Origin: Flagellimonas sp. 389
Lineage (GTDB): Bacteria; Bacteroidota; Bacteroidia; Flavobacteriales; Flavobacteriaceae
Reading direction: 5' to 3'
NCBI RefSeq assembly: GCF_018449435.1
Contig: NZ_JAHCMU010000003.1
Span: 1 to 64,000, forward strand
DNA: 64,000 nt
The notes beneath the pieces were generated by a model. That model was given only the letters and a program-made list of their open reading frames with translations. It was not told the origin of the DNA and did no database searches. Position 1 is the stretch's first letter; every line of letters starts with the position of its first letter. Below are positions 36,101 through 43,472 of the stretch, piece by piece. Both the position numbers and the translations under genes were made by a program.

Positions 36101-38497
36101 TGGCTGTGTCAAAGTATAACGATTACCTCCCCAACCTCCTACTGTATTAACCCTAACCGAACCTATATTTCCATTTTGGCAACTCATATCGGTTACGTCC
36201 AAACTAGAGATAGCAAATGCTACAGCTGGTTCTTCAATAACCAATGTCGCCGTATCGGTACAATTGGTATCTTCATCGGTAACGGATATTACATAATTTC
36301 CTGCCGTCAATCCCGTAATAGGAATTATACCACTACTTTGAGCCGTTTGCACTGCGCCACCATCTATACTATAACTATAGGTAGTATTGAATCCATCAAC
36401 CAAAAAGCGTCCTTCACCGTCCGAATCTCCAACACAAGTAACCACTCTGGTCTGCTGTGCCACCACACCAATTGAACTGATGTCCGTAATTGCATAGTTC
36501 TCATCATAGGAACAACCTTCGTTATCAGTTACCCTAAACGTGTAGGTACCCAATCCCAAACCAGAAAAATCATTATTAGTACCATTATTGATAGCACTTC
36601 CCGACGGAGCAATAATTTCATAAGTATAAGGTCCTGTTCCCCCGGTTACGCTCAAACCAACCGTTGCTGTAGTTGTTATACAGTCTAAACTTGATATGGT
36701 GAAGCTTAAATCCGTAGGTTTATTTAAGGAATTAAAAACAATTGGGGTCAATGATTCCACGCATCCATTAGCGTCTCTGATCAATGGAGTATAACTTCCA
36801 ACTCCTAGATTGGAAAAGACAGGATTTGTACCAAATCCGGCTCCAATACTGAATTCGTATGGTGCCGTTCCTCCTGAAACTCCTGAAATTGTAATTTGTC
36901 CACCATTTTCATTTAGACATGTTGGCACAGAATCTGGAGTAGCAGTGGCTGCGATACTTGAAGGTGTTCCAATCGTTCCTGTTATCGGTGTTGTATCACA
37001 GGTAAATGAGTCTTGCTCATACCTCAACACGATATCATAGCTTCCCGGAGCTAGGTTGGAGAATACATTACTTGTTTGAAAAGTTGCCCCATTATCGTTA
37101 CTATATTCAATTTCATACCCAAACCCGTTGGTAACATTAACAGTAATTCTACCATTGTTAGCTCCACCACAATTGGCATCTTCCTCGGTTAAATTGAAAA
37201 TAGGAGGAGGTATATTAGGAACATCGACAGAAGCACTTCGTTGACAACCATTGGCATCTTCTACCAAAATTGCATATGTAGCGGGAGTATTTACTGTAAA
37301 GAGTGTTGATCCCGTGTAAGTTGCACTAAACGGTCCGCCATCCACACTAAAACGATATGGCGCGGTACCTCCAGAAGTAGTCAAATTTACATCTATTGAA
37401 GTAGCGCCACAACCAAAACTCTCTGAAGCGGTAGCAGAAACGGCTAGAGGACTTATTCCTCCGCCAATTTCAATTGTATTTCCACTAGTATCTGTCGTTA
37501 CCGTTTCTGAACAATCATTGGTTTCTACTCTAATCTCATAGGTTCCGGGACTGACATTAGCAAAAGTATGGGAGTCAGAGACATTAGGACCGAATGTGTT
37601 TATAGTAACCCCATCCTTGATTAGCCTATACGTGTAAAACCCAGGGACACCGGATACTTGCACGTCTATACTTCCCAATTCACTTGGACAAAGAATATCA
37701 TTGGCCGTTACATCTACTGTAATGTCCAAATTTTGGATAGTTTCCGTATTGGAAGGAAATAAACAAGCACTTGCAGAAACACCCTTTAAACGCACCCATA
37801 CACGGTAATCGCCTGGAGTTGCAATATCAAAAAATGGATCATCTTGGTAAGGCCCTGCTGAGCTATTCAAACTATATTCATATCCAGCTGGTACATTAGT
37901 TACCTCTACCCTACCTGGATTTCCACAAATAATATCTTCTGATATCAACTGTGGATCCAATGGGTTCAGTGTCGATTTAAAATAAAAGAACTGGCCTGAA
38001 TCAACACGAACCCTAAATTCACCAGCGGTGCTTAAATCATAAGTTGCATTTGTTCCCACGGTATTCCAAGTGCATGCCGTGTTTATCGTAGGACAATCAT
38101 CTACAACCGTAGGAGCACAGGTATTAGGGTCAAGCTGTTGCCACTGATAGCTACTACCAGATTGGCTTAAGGTCAATGTTCTGATATCACTAACACCACA
38201 CAAGAAGAATTTAGCCAATGTACTTCCATCATTTGGACATACCACTTCTTCATTGGCGCCTTGAATGATGGTCATGAACATGCTACTGTTCGCTGAGGAA
38301 AAAGTAGTTGTATTTGTTACGGAGTCATCAACTTTGTCTACTGAAGAAACAGCTTCAGTACTAGCTTTGGAAATGGTGGACACCAGTCCGTTCCAAATAG
38401 AACTGACCTCTGTTTTCGCCAAAACTGTTGAGCAAAAAATTGATATGAAAACTAAAACCACGGCATAAAGAAGATGCCTTGTTTTTCTAGGAAGCAT
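30161..38497 (-). CDS. Giant SprB-like repetitive adhesin, T9SS type B substrate
   Basis: 2778 residues with a signal peptide (HLLYAVVLVFISIFCSTVLAK). Most of the protein consists of about 80-110-residue SprB-type repeats, over 20 by eye. Each has cores like CNGADNGTISVE, GGTAPYEFSI and GxYTVxVTDxxGC, with paired cysteines. The last 90 residues (PNFFTPDGDNLNDFWRLG, KIYDRYGRVV, GWDGTYEGNELPTGDYWYVV) are the CHU_C/type B sorting domain of the type IX secretion system. It should be exported by T9SS and held on the surface. Known relatives such as SprB drive gliding on surfaces or act as adhesins. It is monocistronic; no porV/sprF-like partner lies beside it. Confidence 0.95.
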   Translation of the reverse strand: MLPRKTRHLLYAVVLVFISIFCSTVLAKTEVSSIWNGLVSTISKASTEAVSSVDKVDDSVTNTTTFSSANSSMFMTIIQGANEEVVCPNDGSTLAKFFLCGVSDIRTLTLSQSGSSYQWQQLDPNTCAPTVVDDCPTINTACTWNTVGTNATYDLSTAGEFRVRVDSGQFFYFKSTLNPLDPQLISEDIICGNPGRVEVTNVPAGYEYSLNSSAGPYQDDPFFDIATPGDYRVWVRLKGVSASACLFPSNTETIQNLDITVDVTANDILCPSELGSIDVQVSGVPGFYTYRLIKDGVTINTFGPNVSDSHTFANVSPGTYEIRVETNDCSETVTTDTSGNTIEIGGGISPLAVSATASESFGCGATSIDVNLTTSGGTAPYRFSVDGGPFSATYTGSTLFTVNTPATYAILVEDANGCQRSASVDVPNIPPPIFNLTEEDANCGGANNGRITVNVTNGFGYEIEYSNDNGATFQTSNVFSNLAPGSYDIVLRYEQDSFTCDTTPITGTIGTPSSIAATATPDSVPTCLNENGGQITISGVSGGTAPYEFSIGAGFGTNPVFSNLGVGSYTPLIRDANGCVESLTPIVFNSLNKPTDLSFTISSLDCITTTATVGLSVTGGTGPYTYEIIAPSGSAINNGTNNDFSGLGLGTYTFRVTDNEGCSYDENYAITDISSIGVVAQQTRVVTCVGDSDGEGRFLVDGFNTTYSYSIDGGAVQTAQSSGIIPITGLTAGNYVISVTDEDTNCTDTATLVIEEPAVAFAISSLDVTDMSCQNGNIGSVRVNTVGGWGGNRYTLTQPDATTRGPKNGRVFSNLSQDGTYQVSVTDANGCTVTDSFTLTELEAPTLTLDLGASDFCYDNFTAATLVVNATLGTAPYQYRINGGPLGASSTFAGLTPGTYTIEVVDANDCRDTVTATIEPQVTALATTIQELDCAGPPGQIRVNISNGYTTSGDYDIYEVQINGGGYTSNNNNITGNSFIYNVPNDGSITTDTTFQFLITDSRGCTTESNIVTISPPETIAGSAVGSDTQCGDNTSGIVELIPDTTQGVPPYEYSNDGGATFSSQNIFSGYGPGTHGGFVIRDSRGCEVSLTATVGNSSALEATATPTDAVCTSGTVNGSVAVAITGGTGVAPFDYVLLDVNGTPIASSIGTPSLTANFPNLPLGNYTVVVTDSQGCEDRDEFIIDQNELDLTPVGSPTSCSDSTFSFVVTASGGTAPYEFRLVGEPIFNPATSGGDTYDFTGQVVPGVTYFVEVRDANGCTYIEEIDPIISSNPVTVNATATSASCDVSGTGSITYEVNGIPSGNFTVTLENTDTGATVSGPTPFTGESMPFSDSFTSLAPGNYQIIVTDDLGCSGSTLVFIGFSSPSIIIDNNVAATCNAGAFVTVRGFGGTAPFTYAFVPTGDPAPSTFASETTFEIAGPYPGDYDFYVQDANGCTALTTATVTQDAGVPTPTIDVTNQCTAVSGYQIEVTAPLSTGSGLPEETFEYNIGSGYQTSVNFVVPNPGSYIITVRDGNGCTNTVTADVFDFFAISANATSFPTCNAGDGEIVVNTTGGSGNFRYQLRDDATLTDIGPPQSSNIFTGVFPGDYNILVTDLDSNTSPLCSDEAVVNVSTVNTPVITATPSTNITCNGADNGTISVELQPGTDTDTPLSYILYDGASSTVIAGPQGSPVFDNLTPNTYQVEVVSDRGCTDRSANIIISEPTALMVNTINTEFSCNPSSNQFSTATITIFTDTNGDGSGTATGTGPYTYSMNDGTAQFDGTNFQTSNTFEVVDNGTDQSIILTVRDQNGCEETETITINAPTDITFTYAVGEITCDSSGSGVSPGSITIIVDQGPGNYQVEILPLGSETPRSSSGTDRVVWPISTPGDYIFAVTDIGSGGCSYLTTTVNVPEYNTIEPIIAEVSPVSCFGSSDGEISLEVNNYTGQYNYEVFSRDNSGVETTTGVTGSFDTNAPINSPEIITGVPAGNLVVRIEALDTPFCDAISNVTTVRSPDRPLTVTTLQTADVTCNVPGLGEITATGDGGWGTYQYQLIAPDGVTVLVDYPNTNPVFENLSAGLGYTINIRDIEGCEATTNQDLLLPDPITADIRIVQGLACNNDNDGIIEAFNETGGQGPGNYLYQLNRITDGTNSGLQTTPTFANLSAGEYRITIFDGWNCEGQTIPITIQDPEIIVAELVELQPPGCGDIGRMELRVTNPEVGVDYFYRREGTSGSFIPFGTGMTSIEITADITIDPGPFQYEVQNSNGCPFERSNEIRLDPAAPLVISLDLTNATINCAGEATGIIRSEAFGGIGSYMYTLVNNDLGSAANGGVPNAPIASDIVRNRQASGIFRNLGPGTYYVYADSGGCETISTPIVITSPPPLVLDYLEAVPVACAGDTNGQIIIEASGGTGQIRYSISDTLSEFFEGDDPSNPNRKTFNDLSPRTYDVIIQDDLGCTITRTVEITQPMELVAAVASTTPEICLGEGNGTLTLSVSGGTAPYYTSVNSADDADFTLDSTFFFDNLIGGETYVIFVRDANGCQTNVIADIGLGIELMAEPIVEYGCDGIFPNSTATVSITDSSLLPNLLFSLDENDISLATEQRTFGDLPAGEHTVYIYHQNGCVTFVEFEVEEYEPLTLEAVKSAENEVTAIATGGFGGYEYFFQGESTGEVNVFTVLQDANINIMVRDQNGCVANLVMPFDFDSMPEIPNFFTPDGDNLNDFWRLGNSELFPNLEVKIYDRYGRVVAILNQVKGWDGTYEGNELPTGDYWYVVNANDEDKQQFVGHFTLYR

Positions 38498-38644
38498 AGG
38501 TTAAGTCTTATTATAGCAGAATACTTCGGATTTGGGGTCTTTATATTCCTAGTTGTAATTATCTAAACTTATAAATTTCTATTTATCTTTCGGCTGTATT
38601 TAACCGTATTTCGTCTATTAATTCATCTATTTGAACGTTAAATT

Positions 38645-39763
38645 ATGAAAAATAGTGCTCTACTTCTTTATTTTTTCGTTGTAATGCTCTATTCGTCTTG
38701 TGCTCAAAATACGGATAAGGGCATAAATCTTCCGTCAAAGACTGATTTTACTGCTAAACTAGTAGTAGAGCAGGTGCAGAATCCCTGGGGTTTAGTTTTT
38801 CTACCTGATGGTAGCGCTTTAATTACAGAAAAAGCAGGAAAAATTTTACTATTTAAAAATGGCAGTACCAAAGAGGTAACCAATTTGCCAAAAGTTTATG
38901 TTAGAGGGCAAGGTGGACTCTTAGATATTGAACTACATCCCAACTATGCAAAAAATGGTTGGATCTATCTCTCCTACTCCTCGGATCAAGGCGAAGGAAA
39001 AGGAGGTAATACCGCGATTATGAGAGCTAAACTGCAGCAAAACAGATTAGTAGACAAACAACTGCTCTACAAGGCAGGGCCAAACACTACCAAAGGACAA
39101 CATTTTGGATCCAGATTGGAGTTTGATGGTAAAGGATACCTCTATTTTTCTATAGGAGATAGGGGCAACAGGGGTGTAAATCCCCAAGATATAACCAAAG
39201 ACGGTGGGAAAATCTATAGAATACATGATGATGGAAGCATTCCCAAGGACAATCCATTCGTAAATTCATCAAGGGCCAAAACTGCAATTTTCAGTTATGG
39301 ACATAGAAACCCGCAAGGTCTGACAATGCATCCTGAAACTGGTGAGCTATGGGAACATGAACATGGTCCAAGGGGAGGTGATGAAATCAATATCCTAGAA
39401 AAAGGAAAGAATTATGGTTGGCCAGTAATTACTTATGGTATCAATTATAGTGGTACTAAAATTACCGATGAGACTTCAAAAGAAGGAATGGAGCAACCTG
39501 TTTATCAATGGACCCCTTCTATTGCACCTTGTGGAATGGCCTTTGTATCTTCCAATAAATATCCCGATTGGAAAGGAAACTTATTGGTTGGGTCTTTGGC
39601 TTTTCAATATTTAGAACGATTGGTATTGAAAAATAATAAAGTGATCTACAGGGAAAAACTATTGGATGGCATGGGCAGGGTACGTAATGTAAGGCAGGCA
39701 CCAGATGGGTTTATCTATGTTGGTATTGAAGGTAAAGGTATTTATAGGTTAGAACCCAAGTAA
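38645..39763 (+). CDS. PQQ-dependent sugar dehydrogenase-like lipoprotein
   Basis: 372 residues. The start MKNSALLLYFFVVMLYSSC is a lipoprotein signal with a lipobox ending at Cys19. The rest matches soluble glucose/sorbosone (aldose) dehydrogenases: VQNPWGLVFLPDGSALITEK, GQHFGSRLEFDGKGYLYFS, HRNPQGLTMHPETGELWEHE and HGPRGGDEIN are hallmark beta-propeller segments with the catalytic His. Such enzymes oxidise aldose sugars at C1 in the periplasm with PQQ. The length is normal for the Yli-like type. It is divergent from the adhesin and convergent with murQ (30 bp apart). Whether it acts on amino sugars of the neighbouring locus is unknown. Confidence 0.9.
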   Translation: MKNSALLLYFFVVMLYSSCAQNTDKGINLPSKTDFTAKLVVEQVQNPWGLVFLPDGSALITEKAGKILLFKNGSTKEVTNLPKVYVRGQGGLLDIELHPNYAKNGWIYLSYSSDQGEGKGGNTAIMRAKLQQNRLVDKQLLYKAGPNTTKGQHFGSRLEFDGKGYLYFSIGDRGNRGVNPQDITKDGGKIYRIHDDGSIPKDNPFVNSSRAKTAIFSYGHRNPQGLTMHPETGELWEHEHGPRGGDEINILEKGKNYGWPVITYGINYSGTKITDETSKEGMEQPVYQWTPSIAPCGMAFVSSNKYPDWKGNLLVGSLAFQYLERLVLKNNKVIYREKLLDGMGRVRNVRQAPDGFIYVGIEGKGIYRLEPK

Positions 39764-39793
39764 GCTTTTACCTTTGAGTTTAATGCTTATTTG

Positions 39794-40609
39794 TTACTTC
39801 ATGGCTTCCATCGCGTTTTTGACGGAACCATATTTCTTTAAGGCTTTTTCAGCAGCATTGTAATCAAGTCCTAATTCCTCCACCAAATAACGTGTTCCTC
39901 GATCTACCAATTTGGTATTGCTCAGTTGCATATTGACCATTTTGTTGCCCTTTACTCTACCTATTCTAATCATAAGGGCAGTGGAAATCATATTGAGCAC
40001 CATTTTTTGACTCGTTCCACTCTTCATTCGGGTACTTCCAGTTAAAAACTCTGGACCCACATTGATTTCCATGGGAATATCGGTATCCGTAGCTAAGGGT
40101 GAACCTGGATTATTTGTAATTCCCGCAGTCAAGATACCATGGTCTTTTGCATAGGCAATACCGCCCAATACATAAGGTGTGGTTCCTGATGCAGCTATAC
40201 CCAACAAAACATCGTTTGCGTTTATATCGTATTCCTTTAAGTCCTTCCAAGCTTGGTGAACATCATCCTCTGCAAATTCAACTGCCTTTCTGATCGCACT
40301 ATCGCCACCTGCAATTAATCCAATGACCCTATCATGTGGCATTCCAAATGTTGGAGGTATTTCCGAAGCATCCAAAATACCCAATCGCCCGCTGGTACCC
40401 GCTCCAATATAAAAAAGACGCCCACCTCTCTCAAAACGTAAAGCCAAAGCATCAACTAACTCAGCAACTTTGGGCAGAACCAATTCAACGGCATCTGCTA
40501 CTTTTTTGTCTTCATTATTAATATTGACGATTATATCTAGAGTATCCATTTGATCCAACTGATCGTATAAGGATGGTTTTTCTGTAATCTTGATGTGATT
40601 TCCTCCCAC
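39794..40609 (-). CDS. murQ: N-acetylmuramic acid 6-phosphate etherase
   Basis: 271 residues, SIS-fold. GAGTSGRLGILDASEIPPTFG includes Glu83 at the catalytic position of E. coli MurQ; AASGTTPYVLGG and TGSTRMKSGTSQKMVLNM are further signatures. It cleaves the D-lactyl ether of MurNAc-6P to GlcNAc-6P and lactate in the cytoplasm. The start is GTG at 40609, preceded by GGAGG-like sequence, 2 bp after the regulator stop, so both are one transcript. It works downstream of AnmK at the far end of this locus. About 27 residues shorter than E. coli MurQ at the C-terminus, otherwise complete. Confidence 0.95.
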   Translation of the reverse strand: MGGNHIKITEKPSLYDQLDQMDTLDIIVNINNEDKKVADAVELVLPKVAELVDALALRFERGGRLFYIGAGTSGRLGILDASEIPPTFGMPHDRVIGLIAGGDSAIRKAVEFAEDDVHQAWKDLKEYDINANDVLLGIAASGTTPYVLGGIAYAKDHGILTAGITNNPGSPLATDTDIPMEINVGPEFLTGSTRMKSGTSQKMVLNMISTALMIRIGRVKGNKMVNMQLSNTKLVDRGTRYLVEELGLDYNAAEKALKKYGSVKNAMEAMK

Positions 40610-40611
40610 TT

Positions 40612-41361
40612 TTACAATAATTGTATGTTCATATTTTTAAAAACATCCAGTTTAATATCCCAAGGCTCCAATTCAGTAATTAATACATCTACCTCTTCTA
40701 CCCCACATATTTTATAACGTTGCAAAGATCCTATTTTTTCAGAGATGCATGGAGACACCACTTTTCTGGAACTATGAATCATTGCCTTTTTCATTTGTAC
40801 GATTTCCCAATCAAATTCTGTTAGTCCTTCTATGGGATGAATAGAGTTTGTACCAAGAAAACAAATATCTACTTTAATCTCTGACAACATATTAATTGCA
40901 CTGCCCCCCACAGCTATCTGAGAATCTTTTGACATTCTCCCACCAATAAATATGACTTCTACATTAGTTTTCCCTAAAAGCTGAACTGCAATCGGAAGAC
41001 TCGGGGTGAAGCACGTCAATTGAATTTTTGACGGTAAACGCCTGGCCAATTCAAGATTTGTAGTACCACCGCTCAAAAGTATTACCTGACCTTCCTTTAT
41101 AAGTCCAAGCGCTTTTTCGGCAATTTGCGATTTTTTTTCGAGAGAATAAATTTTCTTTCCAATAGGATTATAATTGTTAAATCCTAATGATATTGCTCCT
41201 CCATGAACTTTCTTCAATTGCTGTGAGTTGTGCAACTCCTTAATATCACGTCTTACGGTATCTACCGAAACATTGAGTAAATCCGCTATATCCGTTAGTA
41301 GTACCCTGTTATGAATCCTTACTTCATTAAGTATAAACTGATGTCTTTCCTCTTTTAACAT
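40612..41361 (-). CDS. DeoR-family transcriptional regulator of the amino-sugar locus
   Basis: 249 residues. An N-terminal DeoR helix-turn-helix (LLTDIADLLNVSVDTVRRDI, about 21-40) is followed by the KKVHGGAI linker and a sugar-phosphate isomerase-like effector domain (ILLSGGTTNLELARRL, CFLGTNSIHPIEGLT). Family members bind sugar phosphates. It is co-transcribed with murQ and divergent from nagB. The 177-bp gap contains overlapping palindromes, so it probably represses both directions until an amino-sugar phosphate (MurNAc-6P or GlcN-6P) appears. That ligand is inference. Confidence 0.9.
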   Translation of the reverse strand: MLKEERHQFILNEVRIHNRVLLTDIADLLNVSVDTVRRDIKELHNSQQLKKVHGGAISLGFNNYNPIGKKIYSLEKKSQIAEKALGLIKEGQVILLSGGTTNLELARRLPSKIQLTCFTPSLPIAVQLLGKTNVEVIFIGGRMSKDSQIAVGGSAINMLSEIKVDICFLGTNSIHPIEGLTEFDWEIVQMKKAMIHSSRKVVSPCISEKIGSLQRYKICGVEEVDVLITELEPWDIKLDVFKNMNIQLL

Positions 41362-41450
41362 ATGGGGTGTAAAGTTAAAAAAATCTTAAAGAATATTTAA
41401 TAGCAGCAAAATACGGCAAAATAGAGATATAACTAAAGATAATCATTAAA

Positions 41451-41475
41451 AATTGCATTAAACTGCAATTAATGC
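41451..41475. promoter_or_regulatory. Double overlapping palindrome, candidate DeoR-type operator
   Basis: Two perfect inverted repeats overlap: AATTGCA (41451-41457) with TGCAATT (41464-41470), and GCATTAA (41455-41461) with TTAATGC (41469-41475). They lie just upstream of the nagB -7 element, in the gap between the regulator and nagB, where a repressor would block RNA polymerase. Confidence 0.6.
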
Positions 41476-41486
41476 GGTTTTTTGCA

Positions 41487-41494
41487 TATATTTG
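41487..41494 (+). promoter_or_regulatory. Candidate -7 promoter element of the nagB operon
   Basis: TATATTTG fits TAnnTTTG, 45 bp before the nagB ATG and 11 bp after the palindromes. The -33 region would fall inside the palindromes; no clean TTTG is seen there. Confidence 0.5.
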
Positions 41495-41538
41495 ATGTTA
41501 AATTTTCCGTTTTTTGCTAGAACACTATATTTATTTAA

Positions 41539-43455
41539 ATGAGCAACCAGTATCAAGAAGACCAGAGGTTTGAAAAAATTCAAACCATAATACATGAGAA
41601 TTCCAATAATGCCTCTTTATCCGTAGCCAATGAGATTGCCAGTTTAATCAATCAAAAAAAAGAACAGGGAAAGAATGCCATCCTTGGGCTCGCCACTGGA
41701 TCTACGCCGATAAAGGTTTACGAATATCTTGTTCAATTTTATAAAGAGGGAAGGTTAAGTTTTAAAAATGTAATAACCTTCAATTTAGATGAATATTTCC
41801 CCATGCAACCTGACTCCATCCACAGTTATGTTAGGTTTATGAACGAGCATCTTTTTGACCATATCGATATAGAACCTCATAATATCCATATTCCAAATGG
41901 AAACCTGAATAAGGATGAAGTACGGCAGTATTGCGAGGATTATGAGGAAAAAATCCAAAATGTTGGAGGTATCGACATCCAGATTCTAGGTATTGGTCGG
42001 ACCGGACATATAGGATTCAATGAACCAGGATCAGCCCTGAAAAGTAAAACACGTCTCATACGATTGGATCGTGTTACCAGATTGGATGCAGCAAGTGATT
42101 TCTTTGGGGAAGAAAACGTTCCCAAAAGGGCAATTACCATGGGCGTAGGTACCATAATGGATGCGAAAAAGGTCATACTTATGGCCTGGGGAGAAGGAAA
42201 AGCAGATATTATTAGACAAGCTGTCGAAGGCCAGATACGAGAATCTGTACCAGCAACTTTTTTACAGCATCATAAAAATTGTGATTTTGTTCTGGATGGA
42301 GCTTCGGCATCCTCACTTACAAGAATAAAGACACCTTGGTTGGTCACCGATTGCAATTGGGACGATAGACTGATTAAAAGTGCTACCATTTGGTTATCTG
42401 AAAAACTAGGCAAAGCTATTCTCAAATTGACCAATGAAGACTATAACGAGTACGGTATGAGCAATTTGGTAGCAGAAATAGGGTCTGCCGAACAAATTAA
42501 TATAAAAGTTTTCAACCAATTACAACATACCATCACAGGTTGGCCCGGAGGAAAACCAAATGCCGATGACAGCCAAAGGCCAGAACGTGCAAAGCCCCAT
42601 AAAAAAAGATCGTTGATTTTTAGCCCTCACCCAGACGACGATGTAATTTCAATGGGAGGTACGCTTTTACGTTTGGTCGACCAAGGCCATCATGTCCATG
42701 TAGCGTATCAAACTTCTGGGAATATAGCAGTTTTTGATGATGAAGTAATTCGATTTTTAGATTTCGCGACTGACATTCAAAAAGACAACAAAGAACTCAA
42801 AAAACAAGTTAAAAAAGTTCGTGAATTTTTAGCATCGAAGAAACCAGGACAGGTAGACAGTGACGAGATTCAATATTATAAAGGACTTATTAGAAAAGGA
42901 GAAGCTCTATCTGCCTGCAGATACTGCGGTGTACAAGAGAAAAACGCCCATTTCCTAAACCTTCCGTTCTATGAAACAGGAGCGGTAAGAAAAAAACCAT
43001 ATTCAGTAGAAGATATACAAATAACATACGACCTGTTAAGCACACTACAGCCCCATCAAATATTTGCGGCCGGGGATCTTTCCGATCCACACGGTACACA
43101 CAGGGTTTGCCTGGAGGTAATCTTTAAAGCATTGGAAAGGTTGGTAGAAGAGCGTGCAGAGTGGATACGAAGCTGCTACGTATGGCTTTATAGGGGTGCT
43201 TGGCAAGAATGGGAAATTGCGGACATGGAAATGGCCGTTCCTATTGGACCAAAGGATATGGCCAGAAAAATAAATGCAATTTTTAAGCACCAATCGCAAA
43301 AAGACAGTGCCATGTTCCCAGGAAATGATGAAAGAGAATTCTGGGAACGTGCCGAACAACGAAATAAAAAAACCGCAGACCGATACAATGCACTCGGTAT
43401 GGCAGAGTACGAAGCGATAGAGGGCTTTGTACGATATAATTTTAACTCTAATTAA
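41539..43455 (+). CDS. nagB: Glucosamine-6-phosphate deaminase-like protein fused to PIG-L/LmbE deacetylase
   Basis: 638 residues. Residues 1-265 are NagB: GLATGSTPIKVYE, FNLDEYF with Asp84 (E. coli Asp72) and GIGRTGHIGFNE with His157 and Glu162. The residue matching E. coli Asp141 is Thr155. Residues about 355-600 are a PIG-L/LmbE domain with FSPHPDDD (His364) and DPHGTH (Asp516), the usual zinc and catalytic motifs, plus CRYC. PIG-L enzymes remove acetyl from GlcNAc compounds, so the protein could deacetylate GlcNAc-6P and deaminate GlcN-6P; no nagA gene is in the window. This long form is known from Bacteroidota genomes. First gene of the plus-strand operon. Confidence 0.9.
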   Translation: MSNQYQEDQRFEKIQTIIHENSNNASLSVANEIASLINQKKEQGKNAILGLATGSTPIKVYEYLVQFYKEGRLSFKNVITFNLDEYFPMQPDSIHSYVRFMNEHLFDHIDIEPHNIHIPNGNLNKDEVRQYCEDYEEKIQNVGGIDIQILGIGRTGHIGFNEPGSALKSKTRLIRLDRVTRLDAASDFFGEENVPKRAITMGVGTIMDAKKVILMAWGEGKADIIRQAVEGQIRESVPATFLQHHKNCDFVLDGASASSLTRIKTPWLVTDCNWDDRLIKSATIWLSEKLGKAILKLTNEDYNEYGMSNLVAEIGSAEQINIKVFNQLQHTITGWPGGKPNADDSQRPERAKPHKKRSLIFSPHPDDDVISMGGTLLRLVDQGHHVHVAYQTSGNIAVFDDEVIRFLDFATDIQKDNKELKKQVKKVREFLASKKPGQVDSDEIQYYKGLIRKGEALSACRYCGVQEKNAHFLNLPFYETGAVRKKPYSVEDIQITYDLLSTLQPHQIFAAGDLSDPHGTHRVCLEVIFKALERLVEERAEWIRSCYVWLYRGAWQEWEIADMEMAVPIGPKDMARKINAIFKHQSQKDSAMFPGNDEREFWERAEQRNKKTADRYNALGMAEYEAIEGFVRYNFNSN

Positions 43456-43472
43456 TTAAACTCAACTACTCT

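Noticed and set aside
30161..38497. Plus-strand reading frames of 70-110 codons within the adhesin gene
   Set aside because: They are shadows of the repetitive coding strand, with no start context or recognisable domains.
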